Shown piece after piece: positions 47,406 through 55,983 of a stretch of DNA of 64,000 nt (positions are counted from its first letter, which is position 1; each line of letters starts with the position of its first letter). Made by a program: the position numbers and the translations under genes. Under the pieces are notes generated by a model. The model saw only the letters and a program-made list of their open reading frames with translations. It was not told where the DNA came from and did no database searches. The DNA comes from Euryarchaeota archaeon UBA23 (GTDB lineage Archaea; Thermoplasmatota; Poseidoniia; Poseidoniales; Thalassarchaeaceae), in assembly GCA_002498725.1 (NCBI GenBank), contig DAIJ01000010.1:13088-77087 (forward strand), in the 5' to 3' direction.

Positions 47406-47612
47406 ATGCTTATACCAGTTCGTTGTTGGAGTTGCGGCAAAGTGGTCGCACATTTGTATGATCAATTCAAAGCAGCAGTTGATTCAGGCGAAGATCCTCA
47501 AAAGGTTCTCGATGACATCGGTCTAGAGCGCTATTGTTGTAGAAGAATGTATGTAGGGCATATTGATTTGCTCGATGAAGTCGCACCATTCAGTATAGCA
47601 CGTGAGAATTGA
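47406..47612 (+). CDS. rpoN: DNA-directed RNA polymerase subunit N (Rpb10)
   Basis: Small zinc-binding assembly subunit of archaeal RNA polymerase, 68 residues. The zinc ligands are Cys7, Cys10, Cys44 and Cys45 in VRCWSCGK and RYCCRRM. AGGTGATC overlapping the S9 stop serves as ribosome site. This gene order is conserved across archaea, which supports the archaeal origin of the window. Confidence 0.97.
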   Translation: MLIPVRCWSCGKVVAHLYDQFKAAVDSGEDPQKVLDDIGLERYCCRRMYVGHIDLLDEVAPFSIAREN

Positions 47613-47668
47613 TAATCATTAGCCGTCAAGGCTTTGTGAGATTAGGATCTACGATAGAGTGATACAAG

Positions 47669-47746
47669 GGGCCTGTAGGTTAGCTTGGCCTATACTTCGC
47701 GGCTGGGGGTCGCGCGACCCAGGTTCAAATCCTGGCAGGCCCACCA
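47669..47746 (+). tRNA. tRNA-Pro (anticodon GGG)
   Basis: The acceptor stem pairs GGGCCTG with CAGGCCC, the T arm is CCAGG-TTCAAAT-CCTGG, and the anticodon arm is CGCGG-CTGGGGG-TCGCG with anticodon GGG. The discriminator is A and CCA is encoded. The D arm is weak but keeps the GG pair. No intron is seen. Confidence 0.92.
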
Positions 47747-47827
47747 TCACCCCAAATGTCTAGTTTAATATAGCCAAATTAGTACTCAAATGGGCACCTT
47801 TTAGGCCCCCCCCTTGTCTGCCCAATC

Positions 47828-49873
47828 ATGGTTAAGGGCGGGTCCGGCGAACGACCACATAGCGCCCGTATTGCTCAACTTGCGGAACTCATTTCTCATC
47901 ATTCAAATCTCTACTATAATCATGCAGCACCCGAGATATCAGATGCTGAGTTTGATTCTCTCTGGAATGAATTAAAGCAACTCGATGCAGAAAATGAGGT
48001 TTTACATAGAGTAGGTCCAGAACCATTACCTGGAACTGTAAAAGTACAACATATTTTCCCAATGCTTTCATTGGACAAGGGAACTACTGATGAAGACATT
48101 TCTCACTTTGTAACTCATTCAACATCAGGCGGACATAGATATTTGGCACAACCAAAATTAGATGGCTCAGCATTATCGTTAGAATATGTTGCAGGCAATC
48201 TTTTCCGAGCTGCAACCAGAGGTAGCGGAGAAAGAGGAGAGGATGTCACTTTGAATGCTAAATCGATCCAAAACATCCCCCTCCGACTAAATTATCCCGT
48301 AACCATACATGTAAGGGGTGAAGTAGTAATGCCCTTGGATATTTTTGATAAGAAGTATAGTGAAGAATCACCCAATCCTAGAAATCTTTGTTCTGGTGCA
48401 TTACGTCAAAAACATGGTGATGGGAAGGCGAAAGCGTCCGATTTGGTTTTTTTTGCTTATGATGTTAAATTTCCAGAAGAGCCTCAATCTGCAAAATATG
48501 ATAGTGAGTTATTAGAATGGCTACATAAAGTAGGAATTGAAGCGGCGCCATGGAAAATATTTGAATCGGAAAGTCCACACTTTGAAATGATAGATTATAC
48601 AAATGAATGGAGTTTGAAACGTTCTACATATGATTTTGAAATAGATGGCATCGTTTTCAAATTAGATGAATTAAAACATCGTGATAGATTAGGTGTCACC
48701 GCTCATCATCCTAGGTGGGCATTAGCATGGAAATTTCCTTCTGAAGAGGCGAAATCAGTTTTACTTGGTGTGGACTGGCAGACTGGAAGAACTGGTACCG
48801 TAACCCCTGTGGCACGCATAGCCCCCCAGACTGTTGGAGGGGTTACTGTAGAGAACGTAACTTTACACAATGTTGGAGAAGTCAAGCGATTGGGTATTAG
48901 AATTGGCGATTTAGTAAAAATAACTCGTAGAGGAGATGTGATCCCTAAAATTATAGAAAATTTAGGTCCAGCATCTTCCAAAGATCTAGAAGATAGATTT
49001 CACTCAGATGGAACTAATTTTCTGGGAAAAATCTCCTTTGATGAGATATCGATTCCCGAAAAATGCCCTTCCTGTAATAGAGTATTAACTATGGAGGGGG
49101 CATTCCTGAGGTGCTTATCTTTAGATTGTGGTGCTAGAAATACAAGATCTCTGATATATTGGTGCCGCACATTAGAGATGGATGGTGTTGGTGAGAAATT
49201 AATTGAAACTCTATTGGATCGGGGCCTAGTTGTGACTATAGCAGACTTGTATAGACTGAATCACAAACAAATATCTAGCCTAGATAGGATGGGTGATAAG
49301 AGTGCGTCTAATGTAATTCAAGAAATAGCCAAAACTAGAAGATTACCCCTATCAAAGTTTCTTCACGCATTAGGAATGGAAAGAATAGGTCCTGAAGTAG
49401 CTACTGCAATATCCCAGCACTTCACATCCCTAACAAATTTACTTCATTGGGTTGATGGAGGGCAAGATGAAGAGCTGACTGTTGTAGATGGCATTGGAGA
49501 TAAAGTAGCTAATATATTTAGAAGAGGTATTTTGAAGCGTAGAAGTTTAATCCTAGAACTAAAAGAAACAATAATCGTAACTGATGAATCTGAGATTATG
49601 ACTGGAGTTTTCGATGGCAAGTCTTTTTGCATTACTGGGTCACTCTCACGCCCTAGAAAAGAAATCATTTTTTCTATCAAATCAGTGGGGGGAAAGGTAG
49701 TTAATAGTATCTCTAAAAATTTAGACTATCTTGTTGTTGGAGAATCAGCTGGGTCGAAGTTAGAAAAAGCTAAAACTCTCGATATAACTATTTTGAGCGA
49801 AAAAGATCTCTATAATCTAATAAGTTCAAATCAAGAAAAATCAAATCAACAGATGTCTCTAAGTGACTATTAA
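47828..49873 (+). CDS. ligA: NAD-dependent DNA ligase
   Basis: Bacterial-type ligase that seals nicks using NAD+, 681 residues. The adenylation lysine lies in QPKLDGSALSLEY (KxDG). A four-Cys zinc finger spans CPSCNRVL...CLSLDCGARN, helix-hairpin-helix repeats follow, and a BRCT domain ends the protein (about 595-670, FDGKSFCITGSLSRPR). Archaea normally use an ATP-dependent ligase; NAD-dependent ligases are known in haloarchaea and marine group II as acquired genes. No ribosome site precedes the ATG; a C8 tract and a TGGGCA/TGCCCA inverted repeat lie in the upstream 40 bases. It abuts the convergent PAC2 gene with no gap. Confidence 0.96.
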   Translation: MVKGGSGERPHSARIAQLAELISHHSNLYYNHAAPEISDAEFDSLWNELKQLDAENEVLHRVGPEPLPGTVKVQHIFPMLSLDKGTTDEDISHFVTHSTSGGHRYLAQPKLDGSALSLEYVAGNLFRAATRGSGERGEDVTLNAKSIQNIPLRLNYPVTIHVRGEVVMPLDIFDKKYSEESPNPRNLCSGALRQKHGDGKAKASDLVFFAYDVKFPEEPQSAKYDSELLEWLHKVGIEAAPWKIFESESPHFEMIDYTNEWSLKRSTYDFEIDGIVFKLDELKHRDRLGVTAHHPRWALAWKFPSEEAKSVLLGVDWQTGRTGTVTPVARIAPQTVGGVTVENVTLHNVGEVKRLGIRIGDLVKITRRGDVIPKIIENLGPASSKDLEDRFHSDGTNFLGKISFDEISIPEKCPSCNRVLTMEGAFLRCLSLDCGARNTRSLIYWCRTLEMDGVGEKLIETLLDRGLVVTIADLYRLNHKQISSLDRMGDKSASNVIQEIAKTRRLPLSKFLHALGMERIGPEVATAISQHFTSLTNLLHWVDGGQDEELTVVDGIGDKVANIFRRGILKRRSLILELKETIIVTDESEIMTGVFDGKSFCITGSLSRPRKEIIFSIKSVGGKVVNSISKNLDYLVVGESAGSKLEKAKTLDITILSEKDLYNLISSNQEKSNQQMSLSDY

Positions 49874-50683
49874 TCATCCAAACATAGCAGAATTATCGCC
49901 AGAAGAACCCTCTTTTTGCATCTGGTTTAATTGTACTGCCATCATTTCTCTAATCTGATCTTCAATTCTCTTGGCTTCATCAAGAAGAGGCTCTGGATCT
50001 AATTTTATTGCGGGTAAGAGACTATCCAGTCTTTCAATAATTCGAGCAGCGGCTCTTGCATCTGGAATTGCGCCGTTTGCTAAATCTCCTCCAGACTCAG
50101 CAAGTACTGCCATTGCATCAATTCTTCTTCTCCGACATTCTCCTAGCATTACGCCAGTCATCCCTCCTACAACACCATGCTTCAGCATTGAAACCCCCAA
50201 TCCATTCAATCTTTCATGTGCTTCATCAGTAGACCCAATTCCTACCAAAGTTTCTTCCGAATTATCATCATCAAAAATTGAATGTGCTTGATCAGGGCCG
50301 TGAGAAAAAGAATCAATCATCATCATTTGCGAAGCACCACTATTTTCAACCCAATCCAAAATAGTATCAGATAACGCTAAGCTTTGTTCTGCAGATACTT
50401 GTATTTCAGATGCAATTAATACAATCTTGTCACAACGATCTACAGTGCATATTGGTTCGCCAGCGTAGAATCTAAGAGGCGGTAGTGGCTTACCTTCCTG
50501 AACTAGACATACAGGCGGCAAACCTTGACCACGTACACCGCCTACAAATTGTAATTCTAATTTGTCTACTAGAAAGTGCGCAACTATGCTGCTAACGAAA
50601 CCAGCAGATGGAAAACAAGTGACTACCAAGGCCTCTTCTGCGTTCAAACTTTCATCTACTCCTATCACCGGCGTCCCACTCAT
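49874..50683 (-). CDS. PAC2-family protein (proteasome assembly chaperone homologue), copy 1
   Basis: The product has 269 residues and the PAC2/DUF75 fold: VTCFPSAGFVSSIVAHFLVDKL near the start, GGMTGVMLGECRRRRIDAMA centrally and a C-terminal acidic helix (EAKRIEDQIREMM). Archaeal members (PbaA/PbaB) assist 20S proteasome or related ring assembly. A second copy lies at 55984-56832. The C-terminal tail SAMFG lacks the HbYX motif that docks into proteasome pockets, as far as I can see. Confidence 0.85.
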   Translation of the reverse strand: MSGTPVIGVDESLNAEEALVVTCFPSAGFVSSIVAHFLVDKLELQFVGGVRGQGLPPVCLVQEGKPLPPLRFYAGEPICTVDRCDKIVLIASEIQVSAEQSLALSDTILDWVENSGASQMMMIDSFSHGPDQAHSIFDDDNSEETLVGIGSTDEAHERLNGLGVSMLKHGVVGGMTGVMLGECRRRRIDAMAVLAESGGDLANGAIPDARAAARIIERLDSLLPAIKLDPEPLLDEAKRIEDQIREMMAVQLNQMQKEGSSGDNSAMFG

Positions 50684-50735
50684 TGGTACCCACTAGACCG
50701 AGATGCTGTTAATCATTGGCCTTCACAGGTAGATT

Positions 50736-52028
50736 ATGTCTGACACCGACGAGGGCCATTTAGATATGGATAATGACTCTCTGAATAATAGTATGGCTGA
50801 TGATTTCATAGCTCATCAATTATCTCCTTCTTCTTGGAGCAGGTATGAAGAGTGCCCGCGTAAATACTGGCTTTCCAGACAAGGTCTTCCCAGAAAAGCC
50901 AGTATGCCAGCGGCTCTTGGAAATGCAGTTCATAATTCAGTTGAAGACTTATGCAATCTTGAACTTTCTAACAAAATTGATGAAGATATTGGCTGGCTCC
51001 CAGCAACAGCGAAAGCAATTTTAGATAGACATTGGCAAATTGAGAAGGATAACTTTCTCTCAACTCCTCGTCATCCACGTTGGAAGGATGAACAGATTAC
51101 AAAAGCTCATGATGGATTAATTGGTGCCCTTAATATTCTGTTCAGCAAGACTCAATTGCAGGTTCAAAATTTATCAGAGGTTAGTATTGGAATTTGGAAA
51201 CAAGTTCAATCAATAGTACTTGCTAATGAGGGCACACTTGTATCAGAATGCGGACGTTTCATGGGTAGATTAGATCTTCTTGTAGCCGATATAGATGCCA
51301 ATGGAGATTCTCGGGGGTGGATAGTCGCCGATCTGAAAACAGGCCGGCCCCCCAGCCCCTCTCTTCCTGAAAAAGTGAGCCGTCAGCTTCGCTTTTACAG
51401 AGATTTATTGAAACAAAACAACCCAAACCACCCTAAAGTTACTGCAGAAGGATGGTATTCCGCTAATCAAACAGTGCATGCAGCAGAGGGTCCTTCTGTG
51501 CTGGATGCCGCCTTAGATGCATGGGAGGGTATGAGGCCCTCATCTAAACCTCTGGAAGCAACTCCTGGCGAGCAGCAGTGTGGTTGGTGTGAATGGAAGG
51601 CTTGGTGCCCAGTTTGGTGGAACGCACGTCGGGATGGATTTCTATCCCCAGGTCATATGTTTAGAGACGAAGTTGTACAATTAATTAGATTTGATCGTGA
51701 AGCCGGAGCAGCACTTTTTCAGCGTATGCCTCCTATTGGTGAACAAGGAGAATTAGCACCATCTGATCACAAATTTGGAGCAGTATTAAGGGATCAAGCA
51801 CTGGTTCAACTAACTTCTTTGTTAGATTCAGGCCATGAGGGTGCTATTTTTCTTGGGAGTGCTAGAATGGACGGTCGCGTTGCACATTTGGGTGACTGGT
51901 GTGAAGTATTACCTTGGAACCCTATCAATGAAGGTCATGCATATGATCACTCTCGTTGGGTTCGCAAAAAATCTGATACAATATTTGAGGGAATCGGAGA
52001 TGACGGAGAACACAACCAATCAACGTAA
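50736..52028 (+). CDS. RecB/Cas4-like PD-(D/E)XK nuclease with Fe-S cysteines
   Basis: The product has 430 residues. LSPSSWSRYEECPRKYWL is the PDDEXK_1 N-terminal signature with the first cluster Cys; ALGNAVHNSVEDL carries the GxxxH motif; WIVADLKTGRPP carries the catalytic Asp and Lys; CGWCEWKAWC supplies the remaining cysteines. This layout is that of AddB/Cas4-like [4Fe-4S] exonucleases acting in DNA repair. No CRISPR genes are near. Its last 82 bases overlap the convergent exonuclease gene. Confidence 0.87.
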   Translation: MSDTDEGHLDMDNDSLNNSMADDFIAHQLSPSSWSRYEECPRKYWLSRQGLPRKASMPAALGNAVHNSVEDLCNLELSNKIDEDIGWLPATAKAILDRHWQIEKDNFLSTPRHPRWKDEQITKAHDGLIGALNILFSKTQLQVQNLSEVSIGIWKQVQSIVLANEGTLVSECGRFMGRLDLLVADIDANGDSRGWIVADLKTGRPPSPSLPEKVSRQLRFYRDLLKQNNPNHPKVTAEGWYSANQTVHAAEGPSVLDAALDAWEGMRPSSKPLEATPGEQQCGWCEWKAWCPVWWNARRDGFLSPGHMFRDEVVQLIRFDREAGAALFQRMPPIGEQGELAPSDHKFGAVLRDQALVQLTSLLDSGHEGAIFLGSARMDGRVAHLGDWCEVLPWNPINEGHAYDHSRWVRKKSDTIFEGIGDDGEHNQST

Positions 52029-52822
52029 TGCGAATCAATTTTGTAAATCTCTGTAAGAGACCTCCCTTTGTGCTTTCCAAATGCTAGAATGATTTCGTTT
52101 TCCCAATATCTTAATCTTCCTTCAGACCCATTAACTGGTTCTAAATCAGCTAGATTTTTACCTATTCCTTCTGTTGAAGGAATTCTACTTAGTAGATCCT
52201 GTAAATCATCAATATCGCCTCTGAATTCTCTTGGATGATCTTTCATCATCATCCATAGTAAAAGAAGACAAGCCCCTGCATCGGCATCAGCAGTATGCGC
52301 TCTAGATATCTCTATACCATATCGGTCACAAAGATGCCCTAGGGTATGCCTTCCTGGAATCTTCAGCCTTTTTGCTAGTGTCAGAGTATCAACGATTGCT
52401 CGAGGGGCGGGGGCTTCAATTCCTGCACGTAAAAACTCAAGTTGAATGAACCTCCAATCAAATTTTGATACGTTATGACCAATAACAATCGCCCCATCCA
52501 TCAAATCTTTAATTTCGTTTGCGTGTTTATCGAAAGATCCAGAACCTTTCACGTCATTATCATTGATTCCATGGATTTTTGTAGATGCAGTGGGTATGGG
52601 GACTCTAGGATCTACGAATGATGTTTGATTAATATGAGATCCATTAACATCACTTCCAATTAGAGCATATTGGACAATCCTATCTTTTCTAGGATCTAGT
52701 CCTGTAGTTTCTAAATCGAAACCAAGGACTCTGTATCCAGATAGCATCTCTTCGACCATGTTGTGGCCAATGGCAGACCCCCCATGAACTATCTCTGAAG
52801 CAAGTTTGATTCCGTCATGCAT
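51947..52822 (-). CDS. DnaQ-like DEDDh 3'-5' exonuclease with ExoX-type C-terminus
   Basis: The exonuclease domain (about residues 25-200 of a roughly 291-residue protein) shows all four motifs: FDLETTGL, GHNVSKFDW, and HTADADAG with the DEDDh His and Asp. The C-terminal ILAFGKHKGRSLTEI segment matches the small domain seen in exodeoxyribonuclease X-like proteins. It probably acts in DNA proofreading or repair. The frame is open to 52945, but that would cover the start of the divergent lipoprotein; the ATG at 52822 is chosen, and 52762 is possible. It overlaps the convergent PD-(D/E)XK gene by 82 bases. Confidence 0.85.
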   Translation of the reverse strand: MHDGIKLASEIVHGGSAIGHNMVEEMLSGYRVLGFDLETTGLDPRKDRIVQYALIGSDVNGSHINQTSFVDPRVPIPTASTKIHGINDNDVKGSGSFDKHANEIKDLMDGAIVIGHNVSKFDWRFIQLEFLRAGIEAPAPRAIVDTLTLAKRLKIPGRHTLGHLCDRYGIEISRAHTADADAGACLLLLWMMMKDHPREFRGDIDDLQDLLSRIPSTEGIGKNLADLEPVNGSEGRLRYWENEIILAFGKHKGRSLTEIYKIDSHYVDWLCSPSSPIPSNIVSDFLRTQRE

Positions 52823-52850
52823 ATTTGCCTTGGCTTTGGCCCGGTTCTCA

Positions 52851-54017
52851 ATGACTGCCGGGAGGTTGAGTACATTATTGATTTCGACTATACTATTGGT
52901 TACATCCTTAGCAGGGTGTACTGGACTAGCAACAACCACACCCAATGCTTCTATTTCTGCAGATCAGGAATCAATCACAGTAGGTGAAACCGTAAACTTT
53001 GATGCGCGTGCATCTACTACTCCATCTCCAACCATAATCGATGAATATGTTTGGGATTTCGGCGAGGGAGAAAAACGCACTACAACGACTGGTATAACAT
53101 ATCACACATTTACACAACCCGGTAATCACGATGTAGAAGTTGAAGTATTCAATGACAGAGGAGAAAGCGATAGAGCGAGTATTTCGATATTTGTAAACTC
53201 TCCACCGGAGATTATTCTTAGCATGCCCGGATATGTTCGTACAAACGAGAGTGCACTAATTGATGCCTCACAGTCTTATGATTCAGAGGGAGGGGCCGTA
53301 GAATTCATTTGGGATTTAGATCTAACTTTTGATAGAAATGGAGACGGTGATCCTACTAACGATGCTGATGAAACCACCTCTTCAGTAGAGGTTTCATATT
53401 CCGACTCAGGAAACATGTCTGGAACTGTAACTGCTATTGATGATAGAGGTGCAACTAGTACTATGTTGTGGTCAATTATGGTTGTCAAGAGAATGTTCAA
53501 TGTTGTATGGGAGGAGCAGAAAATTGAACGAATTATCGATGGCTATACAGAACAGGGCGAATACACAATCTACGAAGATGTACCAAGTCAGGGAGCCCGC
53601 CTTATGGAATTCAATGCCACGCTGATTCTTGATAGAGATTTACTCCCAATTCAATGGCCTGAGGACAATTTTACTTTGCGAGTAAATGTTCCTATGACTG
53701 GATGGTCTGCTAGTGTACAAACTACTCAGGGAAATATCACCCTTAATACAACAGCATCTATTGAGAGAGGGCCATTAAATCCATTACCAGATAGCGATTA
53801 TACTGTTAGCTCAGACTCATCCCAGACCCTAATTGATAGTTTATTGAATGAACCCGGTGCCAGATTTGGTCAAGGCGATTGGATTTGGGTCGTTACGGCA
53901 GATCAATGTGACCCAGATATTCCAATTGATGGAGTTGATCCGGATACAGGTAACGACTGGTCTCTTCTAATAGAATATACAATTCTCATTCCTCGAGTCA
54001 GTGAAGTTGGAATTTGA
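52851..54017 (+). CDS. Secreted lipoprotein with PKD-type domains
   Basis: The product has 388 residues. The signal peptide MTAGRLSTLLISTILLVTSL ends in the lipobox LAGC with Cys23. Two PKD/Ig-like domains follow: residues about 35-120 (YVWDFGEGEK) and 125-210 (FIWDLDLTFDRNGDGD with a calcium-like Asp cluster). The C-terminal half is beta-rich without a known family. It is anchored outside the membrane; the ligand is unknown. A longer reading from 52806 is rejected because the lipobox fits only the ATG at 52851. Confidence 0.85.
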   Translation: MTAGRLSTLLISTILLVTSLAGCTGLATTTPNASISADQESITVGETVNFDARASTTPSPTIIDEYVWDFGEGEKRTTTTGITYHTFTQPGNHDVEVEVFNDRGESDRASISIFVNSPPEIILSMPGYVRTNESALIDASQSYDSEGGAVEFIWDLDLTFDRNGDGDPTNDADETTSSVEVSYSDSGNMSGTVTAIDDRGATSTMLWSIMVVKRMFNVVWEEQKIERIIDGYTEQGEYTIYEDVPSQGARLMEFNATLILDRDLLPIQWPEDNFTLRVNVPMTGWSASVQTTQGNITLNTTASIERGPLNPLPDSDYTVSSDSSQTLIDSLLNEPGARFGQGDWIWVVTADQCDPDIPIDGVDPDTGNDWSLLIEYTILIPRVSEVGI

Positions 54018-54074
54018 AAAAACTCTCTATTGCAATAGATAAGGCCTTTCAACTCAGGGCCTTTCGAACATTCA

Positions 54075-54428
54075 ATGGTGCACTCCATCAATATCACTAA
54101 GGTATCCGTTCGAGATCGTTTAGTAGCAGATGTAGAGGTCTGGATGAATGATCCCAATGACTTTGATTTTTCTCCTCGCGCCAAACTAGAAGATAATTGT
54201 ATAAAAATCCATAATGAGGGCGATGAATCAGTCTCTACAACTTTTGAATTGGATTCCGAGCAGATGAATGTTGCGGAAAGAGATAGAATGGTTGAACTCA
54301 GGGTAAAATTTGCAGTTCAAGGAATGCATGGTGTTTTACTTCATAAAACACCAAACCCAAGAGATGGCCCCAAGTCTAAGAAGTTAGCAGAACCACGTTG
54401 GAAGACAGTTTTACCCATTTCTATGTGA
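54075..54428 (+). CDS. Small protein of unknown function
   Basis: The product has 117 residues, mixed alpha/beta, with no signal, membrane segment or recognised motif. It begins MVHSINITKVSVRDRLVADV and has a basic C-terminal end. It lies between the lipoprotein gene (57 bp upstream) and tRNA-Arg (53 bp downstream) on the same strand. No good ribosome site is visible. Codon use looks like the neighbours, which supports it being real. Confidence 0.5.
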   Translation: MVHSINITKVSVRDRLVADVEVWMNDPNDFDFSPRAKLEDNCIKIHNEGDESVSTTFELDSEQMNVAERDRMVELRVKFAVQGMHGVLLHKTPNPRDGPKSKKLAEPRWKTVLPISM

Positions 54429-54481
54429 ATTTCTGAAGCACCGTCGAAATTAAACCAGAACCATAGGTCGACTGGTTCACT

Positions 54482-54558
54482 GGACCCATAGTGTAGCCTG
54501 GATATCACTGGGGCTTGCGGAGCCTTAAACCCGTGTTCGAATCGCGGTGGGTCCGCCA
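54482..54558 (+). tRNA. tRNA-Arg (anticodon GCG)
   Basis: The acceptor stem pairs GGACCCA with TGGGTCC, the T arm is CCGTG-TTCGAAT-CGCGG, the D arm is GTG...CAC, and the anticodon arm is GGGGC-TTGCGGA-GCCTT with anticodon GCG reading CGC/CGU. Discriminator G and CCA are encoded. Confidence 0.92.
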
Positions 54559-54578
54559 TAACAGCCTTCAACCCGAGT

Positions 54579-55010
54579 ATGCCTCGATGTAGCATGGCCT
54601 TCGTATCCGAGAGACGAATTGACTTTCCCATGGTAGATCTTGCCAAGATTGTATACTACCCTCAATTCTGGGATCTTGCTCATCGTTTTTACGAAGAATC
54701 TTGGGAATTTTCATGTGGGATGCACTATAATGAGATACTAATGAACCATCAAATTGGCTTTCCGCTTGTTCATGCTGAAACGAATTTCATTCATCCACTG
54801 TCTTATGGCGACACTGTCAAATGCTGGTTAACAGTAGTTAATATTGGTAACACCTCAGTTACTTGGAAGTATGAATTTCGCAATCAGAATAATACTCTTT
54901 GCTGGACCAGTGAACAGGTTACTGTGTGTGTGGGGATGAATGACATAACAACAAAAATACAAGTTCCAGATTGGATGCGAAAAGGCCTGTCTAAATTAAT
55001 GAAGAATTAA
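54579..55010 (+). CDS. Hot-dog-fold acyl-CoA thioesterase (4HBT family)
   Basis: The product has 143 residues. RIDFPMVDLAKIVYYPQFWD corresponds to the YbgC/4HBT signature 'F-x-D-TD-x-G-x-V-Y-Y', with Asp as the likely catalytic residue. It hydrolyses acyl-CoA esters; the chain length is unknown. It starts 20 bp after tRNA-Arg; ATGs at 54579 and 54594 are both possible, and no clear ribosome site decides. Confidence 0.82.
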   Translation: MPRCSMAFVSERRIDFPMVDLAKIVYYPQFWDLAHRFYEESWEFSCGMHYNEILMNHQIGFPLVHAETNFIHPLSYGDTVKCWLTVVNIGNTSVTWKYEFRNQNNTLCWTSEQVTVCVGMNDITTKIQVPDWMRKGLSKLMKN

Positions 55011-55015
55011 TCAGA

Positions 55016-55414
55016 TTATTTCTTTGGCCATTTTTTGGTTAGGGCTTCTCTTAGATCGTCATTCATTCTTGCGTCCCACCAATTTGCATCTCTCCAAATA
55101 GCATAACGCCCACGAATTCCACGTAAATCGGCTCGATCAAGACGACAACGCTGAAAATTTGAAAGATTCATCTTTGCCTTAACAAAACTAGCATCTCTCA
55201 TATCAGCGTCATCGAACGCCGCCTTCATTAGATTAGCACGTTTGAAAGAAGCCCGCCTTAAATCAGCCCCTGATAGATCAGCACCTTCTAAATCGGCTCC
55301 ATCAAAAACAGCTCTTCTCAAATCAGCTCCGGACAAATCGATACCGCGAAGATCTTCACCTATGTGCGAAGTGAAAGACCAATCCTTTGACTCAATATCT
55401 TTAGATTCTTTCAC
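55016..55414 (-). CDS. Pentapeptide-repeat protein
   Basis: The product has 132 residues. From about residue 22 to 105 the sequence follows A(D/N)Lxx pentapeptide repeats (GADLRRAVFDGADLEGADLS), forming a right-handed quadrilateral beta-helix. Some members mimic DNA and inhibit gyrase (Qnr, MfpA), but most have unknown roles. The start is GTG, in a GTGA overlap with the upstream gene, with GAGAGG before it, so the two genes are translated together. Confidence 0.9.
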   Translation of the reverse strand: MKESKDIESKDWSFTSHIGEDLRGIDLSGADLRRAVFDGADLEGADLSGADLRRASFKRANLMKAAFDDADMRDASFVKAKMNLSNFQRCRLDRADLRGIRGRYAIWRDANWWDARMNDDLREALTKKWPKK

Positions 55415-55956
55415 GATGATAGCCTCTCGAGATAATCACGCCCTGCATCAGTTAGGACCACGAATCTATTTTTCTCCATTCCAACTGGATAAGCTAAAAG
55501 TGGAGGCCGACCTCTTTCCACTGAGTCTTCTAACATTCTATTGATGTACAATGAAAGATTCCATTTTTCAACTTCTTCTTCTGTCCAACGACCAGTTTCT
55601 GATAACAATCTCTTTACTTCTCTAGGAGGCGTATCACTTTCCTTTTCAACAGATCTGAGATAGTGTATAGACGCAAGTACGATATCTCCAGTTCTGTAAA
55701 TATTACAATTTTCAATCAATCTCCTAAAAGTAGAACCACGTTCTGGAATTCCTTTTTCTCGCATTGCCTCTCTTGCTGCATCTATAGCATCTTGTCTTGC
55801 AGACCTGATTTTAGAAATAGCAGAAGCCCAAGTGTCTTGCTCTTTCAATTTAAGCCAAGAATCATTGACTTCTCTAGCCGAGCCAGATATATCTACCTCC
55901 GTAGAACCCACTCTAATCCAGATTCTACCTATGTTAGAATCATCATCCTCAGACAT
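55411..55956 (-). CDS. Protein of unknown function, helical with possible winged-helix C-terminus
   Basis: The product has 181 residues. An N-terminal strand (RIWIRVGSTEVDISG) is followed by helices. The segment LSETGRWTEEEVEKWNLSLYINRM and the closing RFVVLTDAGRDYLERL resemble a winged-helix domain with its wing, but I cannot name a family. It is the first gene of a two-gene unit with the pentapeptide protein and is divergent from PAC2 copy 2 with a 27-bp gap. Confidence 0.55.
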   Translation of the reverse strand: MSEDDDSNIGRIWIRVGSTEVDISGSAREVNDSWLKLKEQDTWASAISKIRSARQDAIDAAREAMREKGIPERGSTFRRLIENCNIYRTGDIVLASIHYLRSVEKESDTPPREVKRLLSETGRWTEEEVEKWNLSLYINRMLEDSVERGRPPLLAYPVGMEKNRFVVLTDAGRDYLERLSS

Positions 55957-55983
55957 AGTATGAATTGGACCAAAGGGTCATGA

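Noticed and set aside
47621..47633. Terminator hairpin after rpoN
   Set aside because: The stem is only 4 bp and is followed by three T residues, so it is within chance.
50736..52028. Cas4 of a CRISPR system
   Set aside because: No repeat array or other cas gene is in the window, and the length and neighbours fit a general RecB-like repair nuclease better.
52823..52945. N-terminal extension of the DEDDh exonuclease
   Set aside because: It would overlap the signal peptide and promoter of the divergent lipoprotein and carries no conserved motif.
54341..54646. 101-residue minus-strand frame across tRNA-Arg
   Set aside because: It covers a clear tRNA and the ends of two plus-strand genes; a shadow frame.
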